Assembly: GCA_003427395.1 (NCBI GenBank)
Contig: BFEA01000332.1
Location: forward strand, 1,042,163-1,066,513
Length of the DNA: 24,351 bases
Direction of reading: 5' to 3'
Source of the DNA: Chara braunii
Taxonomy: Eukaryota; Streptophyta; Charophyceae; Charales; Characeae
Shown: in pieces, positions 1 to 8,522 of the stretch
Layout: each line of letters opens with the position of its first letter
Numbering within the stretch: the first letter of the stretch is position 1
The notes under the pieces: generated by a model
Seen by the model: only the letters and a program-made list of their open reading frames with translations
What the model was told of the DNA's origin: nothing
The model's database searches: none
Translations under genes and position numbers: made by a program

Positions 1-27
1 CCCTTCCTTTTTGCTAAAGTCTGGTCG

Positions 28-29
<2 letters not shown>

Positions 30-58
<29 letters not shown>

Positions 59-110
59 CCCCTCTCTCTTCTTCTTGTTCTTCTTGTTCTTCTTTTTCTT
101 TTTCTTCTTC
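30..110. repeat. poly(T) run followed by TTC-rich tract
   Basis: A 29-base T run (30-58) runs into an irregular cttcttgttctt tract. It is simple sequence. Reading frames through it give only phenylalanine/leucine strings, or lysine strings on the other strand, and are not genes. Confidence 0.9.
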
Positions 111-242
111 GTGAAGGCTCCCGACTCCGAATGTTGCCGCGCGTGGCAAAAAAAAAAAGAAAAAAGTCGCGTATGACGCGCAAGGACTGGCACGCGCGGC
201 GAATCTCGACACGTGAAGACTGGCGCGCGTGGGGAATCCCGA

Positions 243-245
<3 letters not shown>

Positions 246-314
<69 letters not shown>

Positions 315-321
315 CTTAGAA

Positions 322-373
<52 letters not shown>
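246..373. repeat. compound microsatellite (GA)n-(GACA)n-(TG)n-(GA)n
   Basis: (AG)n spans about 246-297 and passes into a GACA run to about 315. A short spacer leads to (TG)n at 325-364 and a second short GA run. The Arg-Glu and Cys-Val strings translated here are artefacts of the dinucleotide repeats. Confidence 0.95.
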
Positions 374-429
374 CAAGACTGAGCAATCAAACTGAGTCAG
401 TTTTAAGAATAGTCAGCAGACGTATTGTG

Positions 430-560
430 TTTTTGTGCGTGTTGTGTGTGTGTTGTGTATGCTGCATTGATGCTGCATGAGTGTTGTGTATGCTGTGAGT
501 GCTGTGTGGATGCTACGCAAGTGCTGTGTATGTTGTGCGAGTGCTGTGTGTGCTGCATCC
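430..560. repeat. degenerate TG/TGCTG minisatellite
   Basis: Loosely repeated words of the type gtgctgtgtatgctg recur about eight times with point differences. The tract follows the dinucleotide repeats and probably decayed from the same kind of slippage-prone sequence. Confidence 0.7.
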
Positions 561-1640
561 CCCATCAACCCCCCTGACCCCCCCCCAAAAAAAATCCCGA
601 AATCCCCAAAATTCGAATCGACCCCGGATTTGTGTTAATCTCCCAATCCACAGAACAAGCCCCAGAAGCCAAAAAAAAAAAAAAAAAAAAGGCTATTTGT
701 TTCTCACGACCGGGTGACCCGATCGTCGGACCTGCCCGGGCATGACGCCTGGGTGACCGGTCGATTGTCAGAATCTTTTTAGGGTGCATGTCCTTTTTTT
801 TTTTTTTACCAAATGTTCCAAGTTATTCGTCCAGTTTCATTTCCGAAGGGCCCCTCAATATTAGCAAGGACCCCTCATNGAGCAGAGATGGACATTGGAC
901 TTGTAATCTGTCTGCGTGGGCCTATAATATACTCTGGATTCGAATTCAGGTTTGTGCATCACATTGATCATAGTTATAGGTCATTAGTTGTCTGTTTTCT
1001 TGTTTTTCTTTTGTTTCTCGTTTTTCTTTTGTTTTCAGTTTTTCTTTTTCTTTTTTCATTTTTCTTTTGTTTTCTCGTTTTTCTTTTTTTAGGAATACGT
1101 GCAGTGGCCCAAAGGGCCTCTACTCACCACATGCACAGAAGACAAAACATATGGCGGTGTATTATTCCACGTTCTAGCAGAAGATCTTTTTTTTTTTTTT
1201 TTTTTTTGAAAGCCCAGAGTGTTGTAGAGGTCAAGGACCAGACCCGCGGTGATTGCTGGTAGCAGCAGCCATTGCCAACCAATGGTTGTCGTGACAGGAT
1301 AGACCACCTACCCTACCCATACCCACGTTAATACTCCCAGCACACCCTCTTTCCCTACTATCCTACCGCAGTGTGACCAACACTCAGGACCATCACCCTA
1401 CTAGTATTGAGGGAAAATTGGACCAGACAACAGTGACAAGCATCAAGGTTGGATTAACCTCTCAGCCCTAATTGAAGCGGAAGCGGACGAATCTTGTCGT
1501 AGGAGACTTCGGACGACAGGCTCATACAATCTTCTACAAACCCAAATCAGGGATTCTACCCAGCATGATTATCTAAGCAATGCAGACCAAAAAATATGTT
1601 GTTTATGTTTTTTTTTTTTTTTTAATACACGAAGCTAAAA
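561..1640. other. no gene seen; homopolymer-studded repeat DNA
   Basis: The stretch holds a C run near 575, poly(A) at 671-690, poly(T) near 793-807 and 1,187-1,207, and a T-rich degenerate tandem tract (about 981-1,090) built on words like gttttctcgtttttctttt. Bases 1,112-1,168 resemble 15,893-15,952. The unique-looking part (1,210-1,600) has stops in every frame. The single N at 879 is an ambiguous base. Confidence 0.6.
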
Positions 1641-1995
1641 AAAAACAAAAAAAAAAATGTTGTTGTACATCTTTGAAAGATCTACAACCCTATATTTTTT
1701 ATTTGTTTTTTTGTTTCTCTTTTTTTTCTTAGAAAAGCGAAGCTAAAAAAAAAAAAAAAAAAACCGTTGTACATCTTTGAAAGATCTACAACCCTATATA
1801 TATAATTTTGTTTTTCTGTTTTTGTTTTAACTCTTAAGAAATCTTTGTGAAACCCAAGAAAAAAAAACTCATTTTATTTATTGTTTTGGTTTTTTTCATT
1901 GTTTTTATATTTTTGATTTTTTAAAAATATATTAAAATTTCAAAGAAGAAAAATAAAAATATGGGGTTGTAGAGCTCAAAAAGATCTACAACTCC
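1628..1995. repeat. three copies of a 27-bp near-palindrome
   Basis: Near-palindromes occupy 1,662-1,688, 1,766-1,792 and 1,966-1,992. The first two are identical (gttgtacatctttg then aaagatctacaac). Both are preceded by cgaagcta plus an A run, making two longer direct repeats at about 1,628-1,700 and 1,737-1,805. The third is diverged but its arms extend further, with atatgggg on the left and ctccatat on the right. Each could fold into a hairpin. The arrangement resembles decayed MITE-like or foldback sequence. Confidence 0.75.
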
Positions 1996-2100
1996 ATATT
2001 TTTTTATTTGTTTTTCAATTATGTTTAGCCTAAGAAAAAAATCATTCTAGACCCCGTTTTTCTCCGTCTAACAACGCGGTTAAATGAGGATTCAACGTGA

Positions 2101-2144
2101 ATTCAACGCGCGTTGAATAATTCAACGCGGAACCCGCGTTGAAT
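2101..2144 (-). repeat. perfect palindrome plus GC-rich hairpin; candidate Helitron 3' terminal hairpin
   Basis: Bases 2,101-2,118 form a perfect 18-bp palindrome (attcaacgc/gcgttgaat). Bases 2,120-2,130 and 2,134-2,144 are a perfect 11-bp inverted repeat with a 3-base loop. They share the word ATTCAACGCG and stand out in AT-rich surroundings. Helitrons carry a short GC-rich hairpin just inside a 3' CTRR terminus. The adjacent coding remnants read on the minus strand, so their 3' end should lie here. A minus-strand CTAG occurs at about 2,047-2,050, about 50 bases from the palindrome and farther than usual, so the exact terminus is unresolved. Confidence 0.5.
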
Positions 2145-2199
2145 CCAAATCGAAAACATAGACGATTCGCGATGATTAAAAGTATTGTCAAATGTGATA

Positions 2200-2524
2200 G
2201 TTGTTCCTATCATTGAAATGTCGTAGTCCTCATCATAGTCATATAAAGTTGCCCTTCGTAGTAATGGTGCTAAGTCTTTGAAGTGTCCATGTGTTTTGTA
2301 TTAAGCATTGTATGAATGTCATTAACTGCTTCTGGCTTCTCTATATCTGCTAAGTATATTTTAAACATTTTCTGAAGTCTTTTCCTCGATCTGTAATGGT
2401 GTACCAGAAGCCCAGTCTCAGCAATTAGTATTCGTTGATGCATATGAAGGAATTGAAGGTATTGTTTGAGATCGATGATTCTTGTGTGATGTAGACTTCT
2501 TTCGTACCGCATTGCATGGTCCAT
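2200..2524 (-). pseudogene. unrecognised coding remnant, module copy A
   Basis: An 84-residue open stretch starts at 2,524 and continues in a second frame to about 2,200. It contains IYLADIEKPEAVNDIH, then (second frame) LAPLLRRATLYDYDEDYD and ISMIGTTITFD. A clearly related stretch lies at 4,090-4,330, sharing VNDIH, LLR and YDYDED, with similar spacing and similar DNA. The conserved spacing in two places argues that this was protein-coding. I do not recognise the family. Copy A lies 3' of the Helitron and Ulp1 remnants on the same strand and just before the terminal hairpin, so it may be the C-terminal domain of the same element's product. A replication-protein OB fold, which some plant Helitrons encode, was considered but the residues do not show it. 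Confidence 0.5.
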
Positions 2525-2639
2525 CCGGTTGTTGAGTCTTGACCTTCTTTTTAAAAGTATTTTTTATCTGCCATGAAATATAACAAAGAGACAAATGAGT
2601 TATGTATAATTTTTGTTTAGTTTATGATATATGTTAAGG

Positions 2640-2987
2640 CAAATGATGCGTTGAAAACGAGAAGAGTCGCAGAAAGGAATCTATGATGAGTGATATTAGT
2701 TAATAGAATTCTTGTTCGAGGATTATGAGTATCGAGAAGACAAATCATGTCGTTGATGATAGCAATGCGAAAATTTTAAGAGTTTGTTAGTAATGGTGTG
2801 ATATTTGTTATAAAACTATATAATGATGAAGAATTTGTAAAGAGGTGTGCAAAGTAAGAGATAACAATGCCTTTTTCGTCGATTTGTAATACATGATGTT
2901 GATTGTGTTGTTGCAAATATGTGTGAAGAGCATTGAATGAACGATGGAAAATTAGCATAATGTACGAAGGATAAATAAGAATAACAC
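2640..2987 (-). pseudogene. unrecognised exon-like segment
   Basis: On the minus strand a T-rich run ending in gcag (2,988-2,991) is a good 3' splice-site match. The sequence after it reads openly in two overlapping frames (about 60 residues each), one containing HHVLQIDEKGIVISYF. That resembles LQVTEKGFLVQF in module copy B and IAETGLLVHHY in copy A. Farther on, LLTNITHHRFLSATLLVF loosely resembles LLSIITFHHIPLHSLSF in the ORF at 5,407-6,084. It is therefore probably another piece of the same degenerate repetitive protein. No function is assigned. Confidence 0.35.
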
Positions 2988-3289
2988 CTGCAAAAAAAAA
3001 AAGACACAGATAAACAAAAATCAGTTGTCTGTATGTATTAATAAAAGAATTATTCGAAATAAAGTAAACATACTATTAGTTCAATTTTTTATGATGTTTG
3101 TTTCTTAGGTATGAAACGAATGTTGGACGATTATATCGTTATTTTTTTCAATTTATATGAGTAAACAAGTTTATATTTTCTTGTTTTCAAAGTGGAGACT
3201 CTTTATTGACGAAAGATTATGAGATGAATATTCTACCATTTAATGGATAGGTAGGTTTGTTAATACACGATATTGTTATGAATGACTTT

Positions 3290-3440
3290 GCCTGGGTAAA
3301 AATGACCCAGATCTCAAAGGTTGGGCCGTCACCACCGAGTCGCCAAATTATCACACCCGATAAGTCGGGTGCACTTCAAGTCGATAACAGAGCCAGCTCT
3401 AAAAACATATGAACCCCCGCCTTTGATAGTTTCTATAAAG
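3290..3440 (-). mobile_element. possible LTR-retrotransposon remnant: LTR end plus primer-binding-like site
   Basis: A GC-richer island sits inside the AT-rich block. On the minus strand TGGCGACTCGGTGGTGACGG (3,326-3,345) follows a short hairpin (7-bp arms at 3,354-3,360 and 3,365-3,371). Several plant Ty3/gypsy elements of the Tat type have a TTTGGCGACTC primer-binding site directly after the LTR. No polyprotein or second LTR is visible, so at most this is a fragment. The match is from memory of the family. Confidence 0.3.
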
Positions 3441-4089
3441 AGGGGATGATTCGGTTTTATGTATTTTGTCTATTTCATCTTTCTATGTAATTTAGGAATT
3501 TTGACGAAAGAAAAAGTAAAAGGAATTGATAGGAATTAGGTTGAAAATTGGCATTCGGGATAGATTGAGTTGCATTGGCGAAAAAATGTTATATGTTTGT
3601 AGTCATTCAGAATTTTTTTTTTCTGTTTTGTTTTGTGAGGGGAGAAGTATCATTTTTAATGTTTTTTTTACTGAGATGTAATAATAAAAAAATATTTATT
3701 TAACCATTCGTAGTTGTTTTTCTTTTTTAAGTGTGTTATTTTTTTCCTACATATTTGTGCACGTCACAAACATTATAATTTCAAAGAAGGAAAAAGAAGG
3801 AAACAAACAGTCTTTAGTTGTTTCAATATTTTCTATGATTCTTTATTTTTCTTTGATGTTTCAAAGAAAAAAAAAATTTACTTAATCATTCAAGTTTTTG
3901 GATCTCCATCTTGTTGAATGTTTGCATCAGTTGAAGTTGAATTGGTTGCAGAAGAATTACGATCATTCGATCTCGAGTGCACGTTCTGTTGTGTGATTCT
4001 CGCTGACGGTGCAGGTTTCATTGATCTTGTATTAAACAGGGATATCGCATATCATTTCATTCGTGTATCATATGCCCTTTTATGTGGTT
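3441..4089. other. no gene seen; AT-rich decayed interior
   Basis: The stretch is strongly AT-rich with many short A and T runs and stops in all frames. The 67-residue plus-strand frame at 3,714-3,917 is Phe/Lys-rich low complexity and has no relative elsewhere in the window. The plus-strand G excess of the flanking coding remnants continues, so it probably belongs to the same element as intron or decayed coding sequence. Confidence 0.5.
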
Positions 4090-4537
4090 AAATGTCAAAA
4101 GTGTTCCAATAAGTGGCATTGCAAGGTCTTCATCGTAATCGTATATAGTCTATTTTCGTAGTAATGATAACAAGCCGTTTTATGTTGTACCATGTATGTT
4201 TGTGACCGTCCAATGTATGTCGTTAACTTCTGCTTCTTGATCTATACCAACAAAAATCATATCAACTTCATGCGTATCTCTTGCTCAACGTTATTTAAAT
4301 TGAACAAGGAACCCTTTTTCTGTCACTTGCAACGATACTGCAGGCATTGGTTCTTCGATGGATGTTTGTAGTTCGAAAGTTTTGTTGTGGATGATGTGTA
4401 CCTTCGTACGTTTTTTTTTTTCGCAACTCTCTTGACTCTCGGAGTATGTCTTCTATACTGGGTCTGACGCGTTTGAGGCATGAAGTATCTGAATTTACAC
4501 CTTTTGTTGAGGTGTCTGATATTTCAGAAACCATTAT
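4090..4537 (-). pseudogene. unrecognised coding remnant, module copy B
   Basis: Reading the minus strand from an acceptor-like site at 4,538, the first frame starts MVSEISDTSTKGVNSDTS and runs to IEDILRESRE. After a frame change in an A run it continues through LQVTEKGFLVQFK, DMIFVGIDQEAEVNDIH, LLSLLRK, YDYDEDLAMPLIGTLLTFN. Four in-frame stops interrupt it. It aligns along its length with copy A near 2.2-2.5 kb. The first 80 residues (Ser/Thr- and charge-rich) have no counterpart in copy A. The family is not recognised. It is likely an exon of the composite element lying downstream of the protease remnant. Confidence 0.5.
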
Positions 4538-4540
4538 CTG

Positions 4541-4795
4541 AATACAAAAGAAAAAGTGTAAGTTATTATCTAGGAAAAAAGAAAATGAATGGAAAAAAAA
4601 TGATGAATATAAGAAAAAAGGAGAAGAAGAGAGAAAGAAGGCTAGAGAGAGAGGGAGTGAAGCAAAGAAAAAGAAAGAGAAAAAAAAAAAAACAGAGAAA
4701 AAAAAAAGAAAGAAAGCGAAAAGAAAGAAGAAAGAAAAAAAAAAAAATAGAAAAAAAATGATGTATTTGAGGGTTTTTTTTTTTCGCATACATCA
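4541..4795 (-). promoter_or_regulatory. long polypyrimidine tract before an acceptor-like AG
   Basis: On the minus strand about 200 nt are almost pure T and C, ending in ttcttttgtattcag at 4,538. Seen from the plus strand it is a purine tract (ggagaagaagagagaaagaag). The position is right for an intron branch/pyrimidine tract feeding the exon that starts at 4,537, but the length far exceeds need, and slippage expansion is likely. The Lys/Glu and Phe/Ser frames through it are shadows. Confidence 0.4.
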
Positions 4796-5025
4796 TTCAT
4801 ATCACTTGTCACTGCAATTGTTTTGTATAGGAGACTCAAGTTTTTATAAGTAATTATATATTAAATGACATTAGGAAGAAGGTTTTTTATGGTTTCGTGC
4901 AAGTAACATTGTAAGAAAGTATATTTGGAATTACTAAATCAATTTTTGTTATAATAGTATACATATATAGAGACGAAGTAGTAATTGTATAAAGTATATT
5001 TACATTTGAATATGACAGTGCAATA

Positions 5026-5330
5026 TCATAATAAAAAAGTATTGTTGTTAAAACTACTATTCAATTTCGGATGATTAAAAAGCAAATAATGATAAATCAT
5101 TGCTATCAAGGTCAACTCGAAAAGCGAGTCAGAACTGCGTAAAAGACGAAAGTTGATGAATCGAATAAGAAGGAAAATATAAGTATGAAACTGGACATCA
5201 TACAATGTGGTTAAGTATATAATAGAACAATGGACCATTGCCCTCAAGAAACCATTGTGCAAGGGGAGTTGGATTATCATGTGCATTTGGACGAAAAACA
5301 AATAGTAAGTGGGCTAAAAGATGAACAAGT
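5026..5330 (-). pseudogene. unrecognised coding-like segment
   Basis: Two overlapping minus frames are open. One reads VFRPNAHDNPTPLAQWFLEG and continues with NGPLFYYILNHIV before its first stop. The mixed, non-repetitive residue use is more like protein than the surrounding frames. The other frame, 91 residues from 5,301, is hydrophobic. It lies in line with the protease and module remnants. No family is recognised. Confidence 0.3.
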
Positions 5331-5406
5331 TATCTTTTTATACATAAGAGTCATATGAATGATTGACAAGGTATAATAGAAGTGATATTGTTTTATAACA
5401 AGTTAG

Positions 5407-6084
5407 TTATCTTGATACTAGAGTAATAAATGTACAAAGTGAAAGTGCGAAAGCATAAAAAGACATTCTGAAGTGTATTCGGTTTACTCTCACATAGTTT
5501 GATAAACTTTCGTCGAATTTTTGTGTTGTAGCAAAAGATAGAGAGTGCAAAGGAATATGATGAAATGTAATAATTGAAAGAAGAGTCAATGAAAAGGATG
5601 AGTATGACATTATTCGTATAACAATGACAATATCACTGATGAAAAATGTTATTTGGTCAGAACGAAATATCATCAATGCAGTGTGTCGCACAAAATAAAA
5701 AAGTTGTGTGGTGTTTGGAGGTGAATGGTAAGAAGAATGGTATGTGTATCGTGCTCTAGCAATTTTAATAGGGTTGTAATCATAGACGATAAGAGATAAT
5801 GGTGTTAAGGTTGAACGAAAGGAATCTATAAGAAAAAAGTCATCGAGTGCTGGTGCAACTATTGAGTTTGGGATGTTACAGTATCGTGAACGTGCATATG
5901 AAATTCGAAATCCTTCTAATATTAGTTGTAGAAGGATAAATGTATTGGAAGGACGACCAACAGAATGTAGGTAGCAGTCTTGAAGAACGAGAGCAAAAGT
6001 ACGTGTAACCACCGATTGAAAAAAACGTGTATGTGTATGTCCTGTGCTTGATGATGCGTCAATCTCTGCAACCAAGTTTCGCAA
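5407..6084 (-). pseudogene. 225-residue ORF of unknown function; possible module copy C
   Basis: This is the longest open frame in the AT-rich block. It opens MRNLVAEIDASSSTGHTHTR, and a ttgcag acceptor-like site overlaps its start, so the true exon may begin at AEID or before. Residues about 52-110 (LILEGFRISYARSR, then TPLSLIVYDYNPIKI) resemble the layout of modules A and B (E-G-hydrophobic-x-h-x-Y, then LS/LLR and YDYD), but identity is low. Its second half (SDIVIVIRI, LLSIITFHHIPLHSLSF) loosely matches the segment at 2,640-2,987. Absence of stops over 226 codons in such AT-rich DNA suggests recent coding constraint or chance aided by low stop density on this strand. Function is unknown. 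Confidence 0.4.
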
Positions 6085-6441
6085 GAAAATTTGTTTTTGT
6101 TTGTTTTAGAAAATGCAAAAAACAGACATGCAAATAAAATGATTAGAAAGATAATCGAATTTTTAGTTAGTAAGCAATTTTATGATGTCGTGAATGTGTA
6201 TTTTTAAGTATGAAGTACATGCTTCGATATATCATGTTTTAATGAGGTATTAAGCTAAATAATGGTAAGTATATTTGAGATAGTTAAAAATTTATAATGG
6301 TATGAATATTAATAAAATGATTTGGAATATGAAGATGGAGACAAAGTGAAGTCAAAAATTTACTAACAGTCATATAGAGGTGGAATAATATATATAGTGT
6401 GTAGGTGTGAAATTATAAATTTGAGTATTTTTGTGATAAGT
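6085..6441. other. no gene seen; AT-rich spacer inside the element
   Basis: All frames are closed within short distances, and the plus-strand G excess continues. It lies between the protease remnant and the 225-residue ORF and could be an intron; the acceptor-like ttgcag at about 6,067 fits that. Nothing else is visible. Confidence 0.4.
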
Positions 6442-6868
6442 TCATCGTGTATGAAAGATCGGTTGACTGTAATGTGTTATATGAGAGAAAGGTGGTATTG
6501 AAAGTAAATGACGTATCATTGTGAGTATGAAAATTTCACAGTCATATAAATTAGTTTGTTTAGGTCCACATATATTAATACAAGGGATGATAATGATAGT
6601 AGAAAGAAAATTTGAACGATGTTGAAGCCAGTAATGCATGAAAGAAAGAATTGCCTTAAGAGTCTAGGCTATCATAAAATAAAATCGTATGGTTTTGAAG
6701 ATCAATATAGCCAAGTGCCCAATGATTCTCATGTAAATGGAGAGGAGTACAAAAATGATCATATGTTTGTAGTGAACGTGATCGATAACGTTAGTCGATG
6801 TGATGGTCTGCAAAAGTATAATTACGATGTGCAATACCAACAAAATATTAAAATGTTTTGACTGTAAA
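6442..6868 (-). pseudogene. Ulp1-like (C48) cysteine protease catalytic domain, frameshifted
   Basis: The minus strand reads PLHLHENHWALGYID, LFYDSLDS and, after a frame change near 6,600-6,660, CGPKQTNLYDCEIFILTMIR. These are the four signatures of Ulp1/SENP de-SUMOylating proteases: His in HW, Asp in YDS, Gln in QTN and Cys in DC. The His (6,722-6,724) and Asp (6,671-6,673) codons are 17 apart and Gln (6,556-6,558) and Cys (6,538-6,540) 6 apart, matching the spacing I recall for yeast Ulp1. Asp to Cys is about 44 residues, slightly short. The Gly normally after the Cys is Glu (GGA to GAA). One TAA interrupts the segment before the His box and another follows the Asp box. An acceptor-like tttacag ends at 6,862, and the stretch at 6,901-7,020 may be the N-terminal part. 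It lies directly after the helicase remnant on the same strand. Confidence 0.75.
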
Positions 6869-6900
6869 CACAGAGAGAAATATTTTTATTAATAAATTCA

Positions 6901-7026
6901 TATGATCATCAATGGGTATATACGAAAATCATGATGTGTAATGAATTCCGTTATATTTACATTGTGGAGATAGTTGTGCATTGTTTGAAGGTGGATCCCA
7001 TAAAAGTATTGAGAGATGAGAATGTA
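6901..7026 (-). pseudogene. possible N-terminal part of the protease, or helicase C-tail
   Basis: After the stop at 7,027-7,029 the helicase frame stays open and reads FYGIHLQTMHNYLHNVNITE and then FRIYPLMII. The pattern (two short helices, then F-x-I-x-P) is of the kind found before the HW box in Ulp1-like proteases, but the usual W-L-N/D-D motif is not evident. It is separated from the HW box by an acceptor-like site, so it would be an upstream exon. This is inference only. Confidence 0.3.
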
Positions 7027-7341
7027 TTAAGGGGAGTATATTGATATTTGCATTAGGAGATTATTGTGATGATGTTGATAAAGGTATAAATTTTGAGTAG
7101 AAGAATCGTTTGATACTGTATGTTTTTTGTATAATTTACGAAATGTATGAGAATTAATATTCGAAGGTTTGTTATGTAAAATAGTTGATATAAAGTTTTT
7201 TATATAATTATAATGAGAGAGAAATTTGTTTGTTAAAATTTCGAGGCGTGTATGTTCTTTAAGGACATTGTCATGAGGTTTAAAATGCGTACAAATGTCT
7301 TTGGTTATTGGTTTGAGACTTAATAAAGCAATTTTTTTTAT

Positions 7342-7467
7342 AACACAAGATATTATGATGTACCATTTTTGTGAAACATTATGTTTAGTTTTTTTTAATT
7401 CGGAGTGTGCTATCCATTCTGCAACTATTAGGCAAGATGATGTTTCACCTTGAATTTTGTAAATAGT
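7342..7467 (-). other. helicase C-terminal motifs (TIYKIQGET and SRV-like)
   Basis: TIYKIQGET (7,441-7,467) matches the T(I/V)HKxQGxT motif. YIIISCV (7,342-7,362) corresponds to YVALSRV with the Arg replaced by Cys (CGT to TGT). The spacing between them (about 27 residues) fits the family. The frame stays open from 7,620 to 7,030. Confidence 0.85.
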
Positions 7468-7619
7468 GGAAGATATTGCAGAAATGAAAGAAAGTTGTTC
7501 AAATGAAGATCGATTTGGAACATGAACAGAAGTTAAGTTGGGTGCACAACTTGAAAGTAAAACATGTATATTAACATTTTTGTGATGAAAAATAGAAAAT
7601 ATAGTATTAAGTGGAAATT

Positions 7620-7930
7620 GCAGTGAAAAAAAATTTGAAACGTTCCATTAGCAATTCCGCGAGATGGGTCGACATTTTTTGTGAAGGTGATTGGCATACC
7701 TGGTAGAAGATCAATGAATCTGATTTATTATTTGACAATGATATGATATATGCAATGTCGTGATTATCTCTTTTTTTTAATGCATCTTTGAAGTCGGCAA
7801 TTATACGAATAGGATAATGGTCATTTTGTAGTTGTTTGCATAGTGTGCGTGTATAAGTATGTATGAGACTAATACGATTATCATTGTCAGGTGAAACGAA
7901 TATAGGATGACAATTTGGTTTAAGGTTCAT
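7620..7930 (-). other. helicase segment with GMP box
   Basis: A 107-residue open frame (PNCHPIFVSPDNDNRISLI, then PIRIIADFKDALKK) covers the segment after the GDxxQ motif. A frame change then exposes LLPGMPITFTKNVDPSRGIA followed by NGT (about 7,640-7,709), matching the GMPVxLxxNxxxxxGLxNGT element of PIF1/Helitron helicases. Confidence 0.85.
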
Positions 7931-8099
7931 TGATTGTATTATAGAATTGTTTTGTATTTCGTTAACTAGTGTACTGTTGATTATGTCAATGATAGTATTT
8001 TTGCAATGTCTACCTCATCCATGATCTGTTTTAAATCGTATTGAATCAGATAATATTATGATAGTAGAAAAGCATCTTCATGGTTTAAATGCTTCGTGA

Positions 8100-8320
8100 T
8101 TAGACGATGTCTGTGCAAAATTTAAAGATGGTTCATGAAAAACTAGTATACCTTTTACAAGTGGCATTTGAAAGATATCTCCAGATGCAAGTATATGAAT
8201 TCCTCTAAAAGGAATGTCAAGTTCCGTGCATCACGTAATGAAATATCTGAACAGACGAAATCATTTTTTCTCATCCTAATAAATTCATAATTAATAGGTA
8301 TACAACTAGTTCAGATGTAA
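8100..8320 (-). other. Walker B-like and GDxxQ motifs of the helicase remnant
   Basis: One frame gives PINYEFIRMRKND and SDISLRDARN, corresponding to the LIIDE...LR region with the first acidic residue of DE lost. The next frame gives IPFRGIHILASGDIFQMPLV (SGD..Q at 8,168-8,185), the diagnostic PFGGI..ILSGDFxQLPPV stretch. A frameshift separates the two pieces. Confidence 0.85.
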
Positions 8321-8501
8321 AATCAGGTAGTTGTGTTTTAAAACGATCGAAATAACGGTCTTGTTTCAAATAATGCATTCTTATCTAATTGTAAAATTTA
8401 ATACACGAAATTCTTACTGTTGCATTTTTTGTCACTGTTGTTTTTGTGCTGCTTTTTTATTGTTCTCATTTATTAGCGAACATTTGAATAGCGGAAATCA
8501 T

Positions 8502-8522
8502 ATGAGATTTACCAGTGTCTCC
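8502..8522 (-). other. Walker A (motif I) of the helicase remnant
   Basis: The frame reads LRLFLTDDGDTGKSHMISAI. The family norm is LRLFxTGxGGTGKSxxI, so the P-loop Lys (8,508-8,510) and Ser are kept but a Gly is now Asp (GGT to GAT). It is preceded in frame by FSLNEKQHLTFVLLAQALL, the usual Q-motif-like lead-in of PIF1/Helitron helicases. One TAA sits just upstream of LRLF. Confidence 0.9.

Noticed and set aside
11-480. ORFs of 80-120 residues in both strands
   Set aside because: They are translations of poly(T), (GA)n and (TG)n microsatellites.
930-955. tRNA/SINE B-box-like ttcgaatcc on the minus strand
   Set aside because: There is no A box at the right distance and no cloverleaf; a nine-base match is expected by chance.
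1600-2000. CRISPR-like array from the repeated palindromes
   Set aside because: There are only three units at unequal spacing, no uniform spacers, and the context is clearly eukaryotic.
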